A stretch of 35,155 bases of DNA from SLQH01 sp964612995 (GTDB taxonomy: Bacteria > Planctomycetota > UBA11346): assembly GCA_964612995.1 (NCBI GenBank), contig CAZTGE010000031.1:1-35155 (forward strand), read 5' to 3'. The notes under the pieces were generated by a model. The model made no database searches. It had not been told where the DNA came from and saw nothing but the letters and a program-made list of their open reading frames with translations. Shown here one piece after another: positions 17,177 to 25,380 of this stretch (position 1 is its first letter; each line of letters starts with the position of its first letter). A program made the position numbers and the translations under genes.

Positions 17177-18207
17177 CCGAGCCCGCCCCGTCGCCGACGC
17201 CACTGCTCGAGGTCACCGACCTGTGCAAGTACTTCCCCATCCGCTCGACGGGGCTGTTCGCGCGTCAGGTCGCCACCGTCAAGGCGGTCGACCACGTCTC
17301 CTTCACGCTCATGCCCGGCCGCACGCTCGGCCTGGTCGGCGAATCGGGCTGCGGCAAGACCACCGCCGCCCGCACCATCCTCCGCGCGCTCGACCCCACC
17401 GGCGGCTCGGTCCGTTTCGACACCGGCGAAGGAGTGGTGGACCTGTGCACCCTGCACCCGCGCGAGCTCAAGCCGCTGCGTACGCGCATGCAGATGATCT
17501 TCCAGGACCCCTTCAGCTCGCTCAATCCGCGCATGACCATCGAACGCGTGGTCGGCGAACCGCTGCTGGTCCATCGCATCGGCTCCGTCGCCGAGCGCCG
17601 CGAACGCATCGTCGCCATTCTCGAGCGGGTCGGGCTCTCCGGGGATCACCTCAAGCGCTACCCGCACGAATTCTCCGGCGGCCAGCGCCAGCGCATCGGC
17701 ATCGCCCGGGCGCTGATCCTCCATCCCCGCCTGGTGGTCGCCGACGAGGCGGTCAGCGCGCTCGACGTCTCGGTCCAGGCTCAGGTGATCAACCTGCTGG
17801 CCGAGCTGCAGGAAGAATTCGACCTCACCTATATTTTCGTGGCCCACGACCTCTCGGTGGTGCGCCACATCGCCGACGAGGTCGCGGTGATGTATGCCGG
17901 ACGGCTGGTCGAACACGCACCGACCGAACAGCTTTTCGCCGCTCCGCGCCATCCCTACACCCGCGCCCTGCTCTCGGCCGTACCCGATCCGGATCCTGAC
18001 AAGCCGATGAATCTCGACCTCACCGGTGAGGTCGCCGACCCGGCCAATCCGCCGCCTGGCTGCCCGTTCCATCCCCGCTGCGACAGCCGCTTCGGACCGT
18101 GCGACGGCAGCATGCCCCCCGCCGCCTGCATGGGGCCGGGGCACCACGTCGCCTGCCACGCGCACCCGGTGGACACCGACATGACCCGGGCGGCGGTCGA
18201 GACCTGA
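17173..18207 (+). CDS. Oligopeptide ABC transporter ATPase (OppF/DppF type)
   Basis: A 344-residue partner of the preceding ATPase. Seen: Walker A GESGCGKT, Q-loop MIFQDPFSSLNPRMTI, signature EFSGGQRQRIGIARAL, Walker B LVVADEAVSALD (Ala instead of the common Pro after DE), H-loop FVAHDLSVV, and the C-terminal GCPFHPRCDSRFGPC tail. It starts in an ATGA overlap with oppD at 17173. Two different ATPases plus two permease domains make a complete heteromeric Opp/Dpp-type importer. Confidence 0.95.
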   Translation: MTEPAPSPTPLLEVTDLCKYFPIRSTGLFARQVATVKAVDHVSFTLMPGRTLGLVGESGCGKTTAARTILRALDPTGGSVRFDTGEGVVDLCTLHPRELKPLRTRMQMIFQDPFSSLNPRMTIERVVGEPLLVHRIGSVAERRERIVAILERVGLSGDHLKRYPHEFSGGQRQRIGIARALILHPRLVVADEAVSALDVSVQAQVINLLAELQEEFDLTYIFVAHDLSVVRHIADEVAVMYAGRLVEHAPTEQLFAAPRHPYTRALLSAVPDPDPDKPMNLDLTGEVADPANPPPGCPFHPRCDSRFGPCDGSMPPAACMGPGHHVACHAHPVDTDMTRAAVET

Positions 18208-18249
18208 TCCCCGCTCGACTCGTCCGGCACCCTCCTCAAGATCATCGCC

Positions 18250-18525
18250 ATGAGCCGCGAACGTCGCGTGGTCCACTTCTCCGGCACCGTCCAGGGCGTC
18301 GGCTTCCGCGCCACCACCGTACGCATCGCCGAACGCCATCCGGTAGCCGGCCATGTCAAGAACCTGCCCGATGGGCGGGTCCGTTGCGAGATCGAAGGCG
18401 CCCCGAGCGAAATCGACGCTTTCCTCGATGACATAACCCAGGCGCTGGCCGGCCACATCGCCGAAACCGACCAGCGTCGCGTACCGACCACCGGTGCCGG
18501 CGGCGGCTTCCACATCGCCCGCTGA
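18250..18525 (+). CDS. acyP: Acylphosphatase
   Basis: A 91-residue protein of standard family size that hydrolyses the carboxyl-phosphate bond of acyl phosphates. The active-site motif GTVQGVGFRATT holds catalytic R20, and GHVKNLPDGRV holds catalytic N38. The gene lies 42 bp after the transporter ATPase in the same direction. No clear ribosome site is seen. Its co-orientation with the transporter and the phosphodiesterase suggests one transcript, but no functional link is evident. Confidence 0.93.
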   Translation: MSRERRVVHFSGTVQGVGFRATTVRIAERHPVAGHVKNLPDGRVRCEIEGAPSEIDAFLDDITQALAGHIAETDQRRVPTTGAGGGFHIAR

Positions 18526-18535
18526 GCCGCTTGCC

Positions 18536-19189
18536 GTGCAGATCTACGGCCACCGCGGCGCCGGCCCGCCACAGCACGAGAACACGCTCGCCGCCTTCGC
18601 CCACGCCGCCGCGCGTGACGCACACGGCGTGGAACTGGATGTACGCGCCCACGGCGACAGCCTGCTGGTGATCCATGACGACAGCGTCGACCGCACCACC
18701 GACGGCCACGGCACGCTCGCCGGACTCGATCTCTACACGATCCGATCGCTCGACGCCGGCGCCGGGCAGCAGATCCCGCTGCTCGATGAGGTCATCGCTC
18801 TCGCCGCCACGCATCCGCAACTCGACCTCAACCTCGAGATCAAGGATCGCCGCGCCGCGGAACTGCTCGCCCACCGCCTCGCGACCGATGCGCGCCTGGC
18901 CCGGCGGGTCGTCGTCAGCGCTTTCGCCCCCTGCCATCTCGCCCTGGTCGCCGGATGCGCGCCGCGGATGGCGTTGATCTGTACCGACGACGCGTCCGAT
19001 GCCTGCCGCCAGGCGCGCGCGCTCGGATGCGAAGCGCTGCACCCCCACCACCGTCAGGTCGATCGGGAGCTGCAGCTGACGGCCAGGTCCTACGGGCTGC
19101 TGATCCGCGCCTGGACGGTCAACGCACCGGACGAGCGCCACCGCCTGCACGCCCTCGGCGTGGACGCGATCATCACCGACCAGCCCTGA
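18536..19189 (+). CDS. Glycerophosphodiester phosphodiesterase family protein
   Basis: A 217-residue GDPD-fold phosphodiesterase. Seen from the GTG start: IYGHRGAG with H6 and R7, the HENTLAAF motif, GVELDVRAHGDSLLVIHDDS with metal ligands E33 and D35 and catalytic H47, LNLEIKD in the middle, and the C-terminal WTVNAPDERHRLHALGVDAIITDQP typical of the family. No signal peptide, so cytoplasmic. The GTG at 18536 begins exactly where family homology begins, 10 bp after acyP. Another in-frame GTG at 18494 would overlap acyP by 32 bp and is less likely. Neither has a good ribosome site. Confidence 0.9.
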   Translation: MQIYGHRGAGPPQHENTLAAFAHAAARDAHGVELDVRAHGDSLLVIHDDSVDRTTDGHGTLAGLDLYTIRSLDAGAGQQIPLLDEVIALAATHPQLDLNLEIKDRRAAELLAHRLATDARLARRVVVSAFAPCHLALVAGCAPRMALICTDDASDACRQARALGCEALHPHHRQVDRELQLTARSYGLLIRAWTVNAPDERHRLHALGVDAIITDQP

Positions 19190-19438
19190 CCGGGAAGCAG
19201 CCGGCGCTCTGCGGCCCACACGGCACCGCCGCAAGCACCGCGTGCAGCTCTGCCGCGCATCGGCCCGCGTGGCCAGGCGCATTTCAGCGCATACGCGACG
19301 GCGAGTGACGTCGTTGAGACGGCGCGGCGCCCGAGGTCGGCTGACGCCCGCCGAGGCCGCTGAAGGTCACGATCCCGATGCGCACTGCAGCGCTGATCAG
19401 CATGAAGACCTCCTGTCGCCCGGCGACGGTTGCGGTGG
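19190..19438. other. Intergenic start of a long gene-free stretch
   Basis: No convincing gene is seen. Open frames here are short and low in complexity. The sequence downstream of the phosphodiesterase has a weak GCGGC/GCCGC inverted repeat but no T-run, so no intrinsic terminator can be named. It leads into repeats A and B. Confidence 0.4.
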
Positions 19439-19474
19439 GTGAGGACCGTAGGGGCGAAGCCCCTGAGTAGTTAC
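19439..19474 (+). repeat. Repeat A, copy 1 (hairpin-bearing 36-mer)
   Basis: A 36-bp sequence starting GTGAGGACCG, with a central hairpin AGGGGC-GAA-GCCCCT and ending CCTGAGTAGTTAC. By eye 33 of 36 positions match the reverse complement of 25928-25963. The last 13 bases recur identically at 41-53 next to the pseF stop. Confidence 0.8.
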
Positions 19475-19524
19475 GCACACTTTTCCCGAGCAATGGAATT
19501 GGGGGCGTAGCGGGGGCGACTGCG

Positions 19525-19615
19525 CGCAGCGCAGAGCGAGCCCCCACGAACAAAGAGCCGCGCGGGCGCTGCCCGCTACAATGCCCCTTGGGCGGCGGGC
19601 GGCGCCCGCGCTATG
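19525..19615 (+). repeat. Repeat B, copy 1: dispersed stem-loop repeat
   Basis: About 90 bp that recurs in inverted orientation at 35066-35155 with roughly 90% identity by eye. It contains a 17-bp stem, left arm 19560-19576 and right arm 19595-19611, with one G-T mismatch and an 18-base loop containing ATGCCCCTTGG. A second nearby inverted repeat (GGGGGC 19512-19517, GCCCCC 19540-19545) encloses TGCGC-GCA-GCGCA. No transposase is associated. Confidence 0.8.
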
Positions 19616-20091
19616 GATCGGGATCGGGCAGTAGCGGTTGAGAGACAGACAGCTGGCGCCGCGCGCGAAACCGCGTAACCAGACCTCGTGGAGCCAGCTC
19701 GGGTCCTGCATCACCGCTCCGATGCGAAAAACAACCTGTTCGATGGGTTGCCGCTGCACGGAGAACTGGGAAAATTGGCGATTCACCAGGCAGGCGCCGC
19801 GACCGCCGACGGTCCGATGCCATCGGTGGTCGCTGTCGGGATCACTGAGAAAGACTGCCCATGACCATCGCCGACCGGGTCGTCCAGATCGTCCGCCCCC
19901 TCGGCACCGTGCTGGTGGGGCGCTGCCCGGGTGGCTGGTGCGCTGCGCTGCGCTGCCGGCCGCCGCTCGCCCCCTGGGCTGGGGCATCGGGCCTGCCGAA
20001 CGCCGGCTGGAGGTCTGAGATGGGCTCGGCTCCCGAGAGCGCCCGATCGGTTTCAAGCCCTGCGGCCATGACGCCACAAGGAGATGCTCCC
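19616..20091. other. Gene-free stretch with possible decayed coding sequence
   Basis: About 480 bp. No frame has a good start, ribosome site and family motif together. A minus-strand frame between about 19625 and 19790 reads smoothly (for example QFSQFSVQRQPIEQVVFRIG), and its opposite strand also reads without stops for a while. This may be a remnant or a chance long frame, and no product is proposed. The final bases carry AAGGAG for the next gene. Confidence 0.35.
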
Positions 20092-21414
20092 ATGCCCTTC
20101 TTCTTCCATCATCTGCGTTCGATGCTCTTGTGGCTGTGCCTGGTGGCTCCCACCTGGGGACAGGACGTCCTCAACGGCATCAACATCAAGATCGACTTCA
20201 CCCCTCCGCGCGAGGTGCGGCAACCCGACAACAAGTATTTCAACGCCGCCAAGGCGTATCTGGACTGGATCCTGGCCCATCGCGACGACGCCGGCCGTTT
20301 CCCCGAGAAGGTGTTCATGCCGTCGATGGAGATCGATGGCTACTCCAGCGCCAACAAGAACAACAAGGCCGTCATCCTGGCCTGCCACATGAGCTATATT
20401 CTCGACGATCCGGCCTATTACCGGCCGGTGGAGAAGATTCTCAGAGCCGACCTGCGCGGGACCGACAATTACGGCTTCCCCGGCTGGGGCGAATCCGGCG
20501 GCGGCGGCGGCGGCGGCGAGGCCAAGCAACCCGCCCCGCGTCGCGACATGTATCTTCTCGAGCCTCTCTACTCGGAGGAGGTCTCCCTGGGCTACTGGAT
20601 CCAGGGGGTGGGCGACAAGCTCACCGGCAACTTCAACCGTCATTCCGGTTTCGATCGGACCACGCATTTCTTCGTCAACGAAGGCGGCTCGCGCTACAAC
20701 CACTGGATACACGGCTATCAATTCACCTGGATCGAGGAGTACCTGCACTACATCGACACCCTGGTCGACCTCTATGAGAACCACCGCGAAGACAATGGTT
20801 GGCCAGCTGCCGATAAATCGGTCGGCCTGGAGGCCCGCACCTATTACCTGAAGGAGCTGGTCCGGGCCTTGCCCTACATTCCTGCCGATCACCCGTTGCG
20901 CCCGAAGATACGCAGTCACATCGATCGCTCCATCCCAGGACCGATCTCGTTGGGCGTGATCGACCAGAAAGGGCTCGAGCACAAGCAGAACTGCATCAAC
21001 GCCTACTACGACATGTACTGGCACCACCTCGAACGCGGGCAGGAGGATCTGGCCCAGACCTACCTGGACCTGCTGCTGCGCAACGCCGACGCCCACCTGG
21101 GCTACCGGCCCGAGGCCACGGTGTGGCCCTGGACCGTCGGCCTGACCCTGCGCACCTATGTCTGCGCCTGGTATGCCACCGGTGAGCAACGCTATCTCGA
21201 TCAGGCCCGGGTGCTGGGCGATCTGGCTCTGGAGCACTACTTCGACCTGGGCCCTCTGCCGCGGGCGAACATCCGTCGCGGGATCAACGATTTCTACCGC
21301 AATGATTCCTATGTCTGGGGTGATTTCCTGGTCCTGCAGCTCTTCGAACTGGGGCTGGCGCTCGACGAGGGCTACGGCCGCGAGCACAAGATCCTGTGGA
21401 CGCACATCCGATGA
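20092..21414 (+). CDS. Secreted alpha-helical (toroid-like) protein of unknown function
   Basis: A 440-residue protein I do not recognise at family level. Seen: a signal peptide (MPFFFHHLRSMLLWLCLVAP, likely cleaved after TWG), then many Trp/Tyr-rich helical segments such as YFNAAKAYLDWILAHRDDAG, TWIEEYLHYIDTLVDLYENH and YYDMYWHHLERGQEDLAQTYLDLLL spaced like six-hairpin or alpha/alpha-toroid carbohydrate enzymes. A Gly7 run lies near residue 137, encoded by GGC triplets. The ATG at 20092 is chosen for AAGGAG and the signal peptide; the open frame upstream to 19861 lacks coding character. It is followed by a secreted malectin-like protein, so a polysaccharide-related extracellular role is plausible but not shown. 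Confidence 0.75.
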   Translation: MPFFFHHLRSMLLWLCLVAPTWGQDVLNGINIKIDFTPPREVRQPDNKYFNAAKAYLDWILAHRDDAGRFPEKVFMPSMEIDGYSSANKNNKAVILACHMSYILDDPAYYRPVEKILRADLRGTDNYGFPGWGESGGGGGGGEAKQPAPRRDMYLLEPLYSEEVSLGYWIQGVGDKLTGNFNRHSGFDRTTHFFVNEGGSRYNHWIHGYQFTWIEEYLHYIDTLVDLYENHREDNGWPAADKSVGLEARTYYLKELVRALPYIPADHPLRPKIRSHIDRSIPGPISLGVIDQKGLEHKQNCINAYYDMYWHHLERGQEDLAQTYLDLLLRNADAHLGYRPEATVWPWTVGLTLRTYVCAWYATGEQRYLDQARVLGDLALEHYFDLGPLPRANIRRGINDFYRNDSYVWGDFLVLQLFELGLALDEGYGREHKILWTHIR

Positions 21415-21515
21415 GAACCGGCCCCAGACCGTCCTCTTCCACCAGGCTCCGATGCCCTGCCGCCGCCCGCATCGGTGGGCTGCTGCAGGCTTCTCATGCG
21501 AAGGAGACCCATCCC

Positions 21516-22652
21516 ATGCCGAATCGCCACCGCCTCCAGATCCATCTTCTCACCGGCCTCGCGTTGCTGACGATGGCCACCCTGCCGGCCGAGGAGTCGC
21601 TCCTCTTCGACGGGCTCTGGGAATACCACCGCGACCACGGCGAGGCCTTCGGATCCCGCGCCGACGGCCTCCGCTACGGCTGGACCGAGCCACGCGAGGC
21701 CGGCAACGCGCAGAATGTCGGCGCCCCCAGCGAGAAGTACGACACCCACGTCGCCATGCCCGCCGGCGCCCAGTGGGAGATCGAGGTGCCCGATGGCACC
21801 TATCGCGTGCTGGTGGTCGCCGGCGATCCGGTCGACCAGCAGGCCCACCTCCACGTCCTCGTGGAGGGCCAGGTCGCCATCGACCAGCGCGTCTCCGGTG
21901 CGAAGTTCTGGCACAGCGGCCACATCGAGGTCACGGTCGAGGACGGACGCTTGACCCTGACCGGCGGGGAGAGCGCCCGCAACACCCATCTGCTCTACCT
22001 GCAGGTCTACTCGCCGATGTACGGCCACTACCCCGAACCCACGCTGGCCGAGCTGCCGCTGCGCATCAACTGCGGCGGGCCGGCGGTCGATGGCTTCCGA
22101 GCCGACCAGAAGTGGACCGAGAACGCCGACTTCGGCTTCATCCCGATCGACGAGGATGGCGAGCACCGCTGGCGCCACGATACCCCCGAGCAGGCGGTCT
22201 ACGGTGCCTGGAGGACGGTGGACTTCCGGAGCGTCCCCGCGGAGGTCGAGGACATCCCCGGCACCGAGCTCGATGCGGTCCACCGCACCATGATCTGCCA
22301 GCTGGGAAGCAAGAAGGACAAACCCGGTCCCGGCTTCCGCTATCAGGTGCGGCTGCCCAAGGGTACCTACGCCCTCACCGTCCTGGTGACCAACATGAGC
22401 GATAAGCGCCCATCGTGGACCGATTGCGACCTCCACGTCGAAGACAAGGTCGTCCCCATCCGCCCCGGTGAGCTGACCAGCAGACTCTACGAGGCTGCGT
22501 CGGTCAGGATCGAAGGCATCGTGGTGGACGACGGCATCATGGACATCACGCCGTATTTCGTGGGATGGCATTACTCCTGGGGCGCGACCATCTCGGGCCT
22601 GATCATCGAAGCGGCCGACGGTCAGGCGGATGACGCCGTGGGCGGGGGCTGA
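21516..22652 (+). CDS. Secreted protein with two malectin-like carbohydrate-binding domains
   Basis: A 378-residue protein with a signal peptide (hydrophobic LLTGLALLTMATLPA) and two beta-sandwich domains. The first, about 30-165, contains GAQWEIEVPDGTYRVLVVAG and a VHVLVEG-like strand (LHVLVEGQVAIDQ). The second, about 175-365, opens with LRINCGGPAVDGFRADQKW and has FRYQVRLPKGTYALTVLVTN, both classical malectin-fold features. No catalytic domain is seen. AAGGAG lies 9 bp before the ATG, and an in-frame start at 21396 would overlap the preceding gene. It sits 101 bp after the helical secreted protein, likely the same transcript. Probable role is binding extracellular glycans. Confidence 0.8.
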   Translation: MPNRHRLQIHLLTGLALLTMATLPAEESLLFDGLWEYHRDHGEAFGSRADGLRYGWTEPREAGNAQNVGAPSEKYDTHVAMPAGAQWEIEVPDGTYRVLVVAGDPVDQQAHLHVLVEGQVAIDQRVSGAKFWHSGHIEVTVEDGRLTLTGGESARNTHLLYLQVYSPMYGHYPEPTLAELPLRINCGGPAVDGFRADQKWTENADFGFIPIDEDGEHRWRHDTPEQAVYGAWRTVDFRSVPAEVEDIPGTELDAVHRTMICQLGSKKDKPGPGFRYQVRLPKGTYALTVLVTNMSDKRPSWTDCDLHVEDKVVPIRPGELTSRLYEAASVRIEGIVVDDGIMDITPYFVGWHYSWGATISGLIIEAADGQADDAVGGG

Positions 22653-22818
22653 GCCGCTCAGGTCGAACGCAACCGACTGATGTCGATCCGTGTTGCTGCC
22701 ATCTCGTGGCACACTGTTGACCCAGGCACTGTGCCCTGCCAATGCCAACACGGCTGCAACTCCCCTCGCGCCAGACCCTTTCCTCCAGCGTCTCCGCCAC
22801 CGCCGACACCCGCAGGCT
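22653..22818. other. Intergenic, nothing recognised
   Basis: Short overlapping frames only. The sequence leads into a direct-repeat cluster. Confidence 0.4.
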
Positions 22819-22906
22819 AAGCGTCCGAGGACAGACAACTGAAGCGTCCGAGGACATGAAGCGTCCGAGGACAGACAACTGCGGAAGCGTCCGAGGACAG
22901 ACAACT
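22819..22906. repeat. Cluster of four 23-bp direct repeats
   Basis: Units at 22819-22840, 22841-22856 (truncated after AGGACA), 22858-22880 and 22884-22906 share AAGCGTCCGAGGACAGAC and end in AACT. Separations are 0-3 bp, too short for CRISPR spacers. Reverse-strand frames through it give a repeating CPRTL/LSSDA peptide pattern, which is a by-product of the repeat. Confidence 0.9.
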
Positions 22907-23109
22907 GCTACAGACGTCGCTGCGCAGGCGCTGCCGAAAGCAACCAGCGATCCAGTGGTCGGTACCGACGATGGCGGCGCGCAGCGGCTGGTTCGCGGTG
23001 GCCGGTGTCGGGTAACGGAAGGCGTGCGCGGGATCAGCACCTCGAGTCACAGAACAGGTCCTGCGCCATCTGCGCCTCGAGCGGGCCTCACCCCCGCGGG
23101 GGCCGTGGA
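22907..23109. other. Intergenic with a possible minus-strand gene remnant
   Basis: On the minus strand a stretch reads ANQPLRAAIVGTDHWIAGCF, which resembles the beginning of a Rossmann-type protein but is cut by the repeat cluster. No start, stop or ribosome site makes it a gene. Confidence 0.3.
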
Positions 23110-24183
23110 TCAGTCGGCCACCCACAGCGTGGCGTGGATGATGATCAGGCTGTTGTAGACCATGTGCATGACGATCACCGGCCACAAGCTGTCGCTGCGC
23201 AGCCGCAGCCAGCAGAGGTACAGGCCCAGTGCGAAGAGTATCGGCAGGGCCAGGGTCAGCCCGTGGGCGAGAGCGAACATCGTGGCGGTGAACAGCAGGC
23301 CCTGGCGCAAGCCATAGATGGCGGTCAGCCGGCTCTGGAGCAGGCCGCGGAACCCGATCTCCTCGAAGAAGGCCGGGCACAGGGCGACCATGAACAGCAC
23401 GCTGGGCAGGCCCGCATTGTCGACCAGACGGCTGATAAGCTCCCTGTCGCGCAGACCGGGTTCGACGGCGAAGAGCAGTTCCAGCCAGCCGATGGCGAGC
23501 AGGGCGAACCCCATGGCCACCAGGACGCCCTCGCCCACATGACGCCGGGCGAACCGCCGCAGACCGCCGAAACTGTAGCCGGGAGCGAAGGCGGCGATCA
23601 CCAGGACCAGGAGCCCGCCGACAACGCTGGCCAGCGGCGTGAGCACGAGCCGTTCCTGTCCCGTCCGTAGACCGACGAGCAGATGCGGCACCGTGAGCGC
23701 GGCGAGGACGAGCAGCGATTCGAGGATCGTCCGGCTGGTCCACCGGGCGCGGACGGAGACGTCCGCCTCGTCGAGCAGGCCGACCCGGCCGCGACCCGCC
23801 TGGGGGCGGGAAGACACGGGCAGCCTCCCGTCCCCGCCTAGCCGGGCGACCCGGCGCGGATCGGTCGGCCGGGCGAGGGCGTGATCCTGGCGCCGTCGGT
23901 TGGCCAGACGGCGCCCGGCGGGGGCCGGCAGGCTCCTGGCGCGCTGCAGTGGAGGGGTGGGAGGGGCCACCGGCGGGACGGCGATCTGCCCGCCGCAGCT
24001 GCGGCAGGCGACCGCGAAGCCGGCGAGGTCGTGATGGATACGCCAGCGGACGAAACAGGTGGGGCAGGCGACGATTTGCACCACCTGGTCCGGCGCGCGC
24101 TCGGCGCCGGCAAAATCACGGGGGATGGCGTCTTCAGGCGTGGGTCCGGCTCCGGCCTCGCTCTCCATTTCTGACTCGCCCAT
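23110..24183 (-). CDS. Zinc-ribbon CPBP-family intramembrane metalloprotease
   Basis: A 357-residue membrane protein. N-terminal zinc ribbon C40-x2-C43 ... C60-x2-C63, then a charged disordered linker (about 70-145), then seven or eight hydrophobic helices. The Abi/CPBP (Rce1-like) catalytic motifs are all present: EExxxR at 274-279 (FFEEIGFRG), FxxxH at 303-307 and HxxxN at 340-344. Family members cleave prenylated or other membrane-bound substrates or act in bacteriocin immunity; the substrate here is unknown. The zinc-ribbon start is a habit of planctomycete-type proteins. The ATG at 24183 has GGAG upstream. It is the last of three minus-strand membrane-protein genes. Confidence 0.88.
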   Translation of the reverse strand: MGESEMESEAGAGPTPEDAIPRDFAGAERAPDQVVQIVACPTCFVRWRIHHDLAGFAVACRSCGGQIAVPPVAPPTPPLQRARSLPAPAGRRLANRRRQDHALARPTDPRRVARLGGDGRLPVSSRPQAGRGRVGLLDEADVSVRARWTSRTILESLLVLAALTVPHLLVGLRTGQERLVLTPLASVVGGLLVLVIAAFAPGYSFGGLRRFARRHVGEGVLVAMGFALLAIGWLELLFAVEPGLRDRELISRLVDNAGLPSVLFMVALCPAFFEEIGFRGLLQSRLTAIYGLRQGLLFTATMFALAHGLTLALPILFALGLYLCWLRLRSDSLWPVIVMHMVYNSLIIIHATLWVAD

Positions 24184-24199
24184 CAGTGGAGCTCCGCGC

Positions 24200-24271
24200 C
24201 TCCGGGCCCCCGGTCTCCCGGGACATCATCCCCGATGGGGCAGCGGGCGCAATCGCTCTGGGGGCCCGGAG
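24200..24271 (-). other. Long inverted repeat in the leader of the CPBP gene
   Basis: CTCCGGGCCCCC (24200-24211) is perfectly complementary to GGGGGCCCGGAG (24260-24271). The 48-base interval holds a smaller CCCC-GAT-GGGG stem (24230-24240) and a CCCGGG core. The structure ends 17 bp before the CPBP start and could block read-through from the upstream gene or shape the leader. No T-run is present. Confidence 0.6.
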
Positions 24272-24289
24272 CTTGCGGGAGACTCCGCA

Positions 24290-25225
24290 TCATTCCGGCT
24301 CGTGATCGCTACCGTCGTCCAGGGCGATCACGATCCGCTCGGCTCCGATGCGCCCGGGCAGGACCGCTTCGATGGTCGCCTCCTCGCGAGAGAGCAACTT
24401 GCGCAGGGAGACGGACCGGGCGGCCATGGTCTGGCCGTTCTCGTCCTCGAGGCGGAGGTAGACCGCGTCACCGTCGGCGATGAGGTTGACCGCAGCGCGT
24501 TCGGCCGTGGTCTCGCTGCGCTCCAGATGCTGCTCCACAGCATCGGGTGTGGTCGGATAGCCGGGTCCCCGGCGCACCTGTATACGGTAGTCGCCCCAGC
24601 TCGACTGGATCTCCAACGTGAGCATCTCGGCGAAGGGGCCGGTGTCACCCTGCAGCTTCTGGGCGCTGGCTCCGAGCAGCCGATCGACGAAACCGCCTTG
24701 CCACAGCAGCAGGATGGTGAGTGCGACGACCACCCCGCCGATGAGCGGAATGAAGCGCCGATCGAAAGGAAGCGAAGAGGTCACCGGGTCGGTCTGTAAG
24801 GCCGTTGCCATACGCTGCCGGTCGCCCTCGCGCAGGGGCCGCGAGCGGGCGACCACCCGGAGCTCCCGGCCGATGACCCCGAAGAGCGTCTCATGGACCT
24901 CGGCCTCGATGATCTCGGTACAGCGCAGGGTCGATTCCACCTCGCCATCTGGCGGGATGCGCTCCAGGAGCCGTTCGAGCCCCCGTACCAGCTTGTCGCG
25001 CCGGTCGTCTGACAAGCGGCTGGCCGGGCAGGGGTGATCGTCGGCGAGCAGGGAGAAGCGCCCGCCGTCGAAGTCGAGCTGGAACTCGACCACCCCCAGC
25101 GTGTTGATCTGGTCGACCACCTGTTGGAGGGCCGTATCGTCGTGACCCCGCGGGCCCTCCAGGATGCCGTCGAACCAGGCGTGCCCGCCGCCGGTCTGCA
25201 GCGGTCTGGCGTCGAGCTCAACCAT
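24290..25225 (-). CDS. Hypothetical protein with one membrane helix
   Basis: A 311-residue protein of no recognised family. Residues 1-155 are soluble and charged; one membrane helix lies at 158-175 (FIPLIGGVVVALTILLLW); residues 180-311 form a second soluble domain with regular beta-type segments (AVYLRLEDENGQTMAARSVS). The likely orientation puts the first half in the cytoplasm. The start is set at the ATG 25225 because a GAGGT site lies just before it; an in-frame GTG at 25231 falls inside that site. It lies between a small two-helix membrane protein and the CPBP protease, suggesting a membrane-associated trio. Confidence 0.7.
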   Translation of the reverse strand: MVELDARPLQTGGGHAWFDGILEGPRGHDDTALQQVVDQINTLGVVEFQLDFDGGRFSLLADDHPCPASRLSDDRRDKLVRGLERLLERIPPDGEVESTLRCTEIIEAEVHETLFGVIGRELRVVARSRPLREGDRQRMATALQTDPVTSSLPFDRRFIPLIGGVVVALTILLLWQGGFVDRLLGASAQKLQGDTGPFAEMLTLEIQSSWGDYRIQVRRGPGYPTTPDAVEQHLERSETTAERAAVNLIADGDAVYLRLEDENGQTMAARSVSLRKLLSREEATIEAVLPGRIGAERIVIALDDGSDHEPE

Positions 25226-25380
25226 TGTCACCTCGTACGGGGCAGATCATGGATGCAGCGCTCGTGCGGTGTGCGCGGGCACTGGCGGAAGCATGAGCGC
25301 GGGCCGGGAGAACGACGCCAGGCGGGTACGCGCCGGTCGGCAGGGTTCGGCCTCGGGTTCGCATGAGGCGGACCATGGAT

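Noticed and set aside
20500..20518. GGC triplet run as a phase-variable tract
   Set aside because: The run changes length in whole codons only (Gly7), so slippage would not switch the gene off.
22819..22906. Possible CRISPR array
   Set aside because: Repeats are separated by only 0-3 bp, so there are no spacers, and no cas genes are nearby.
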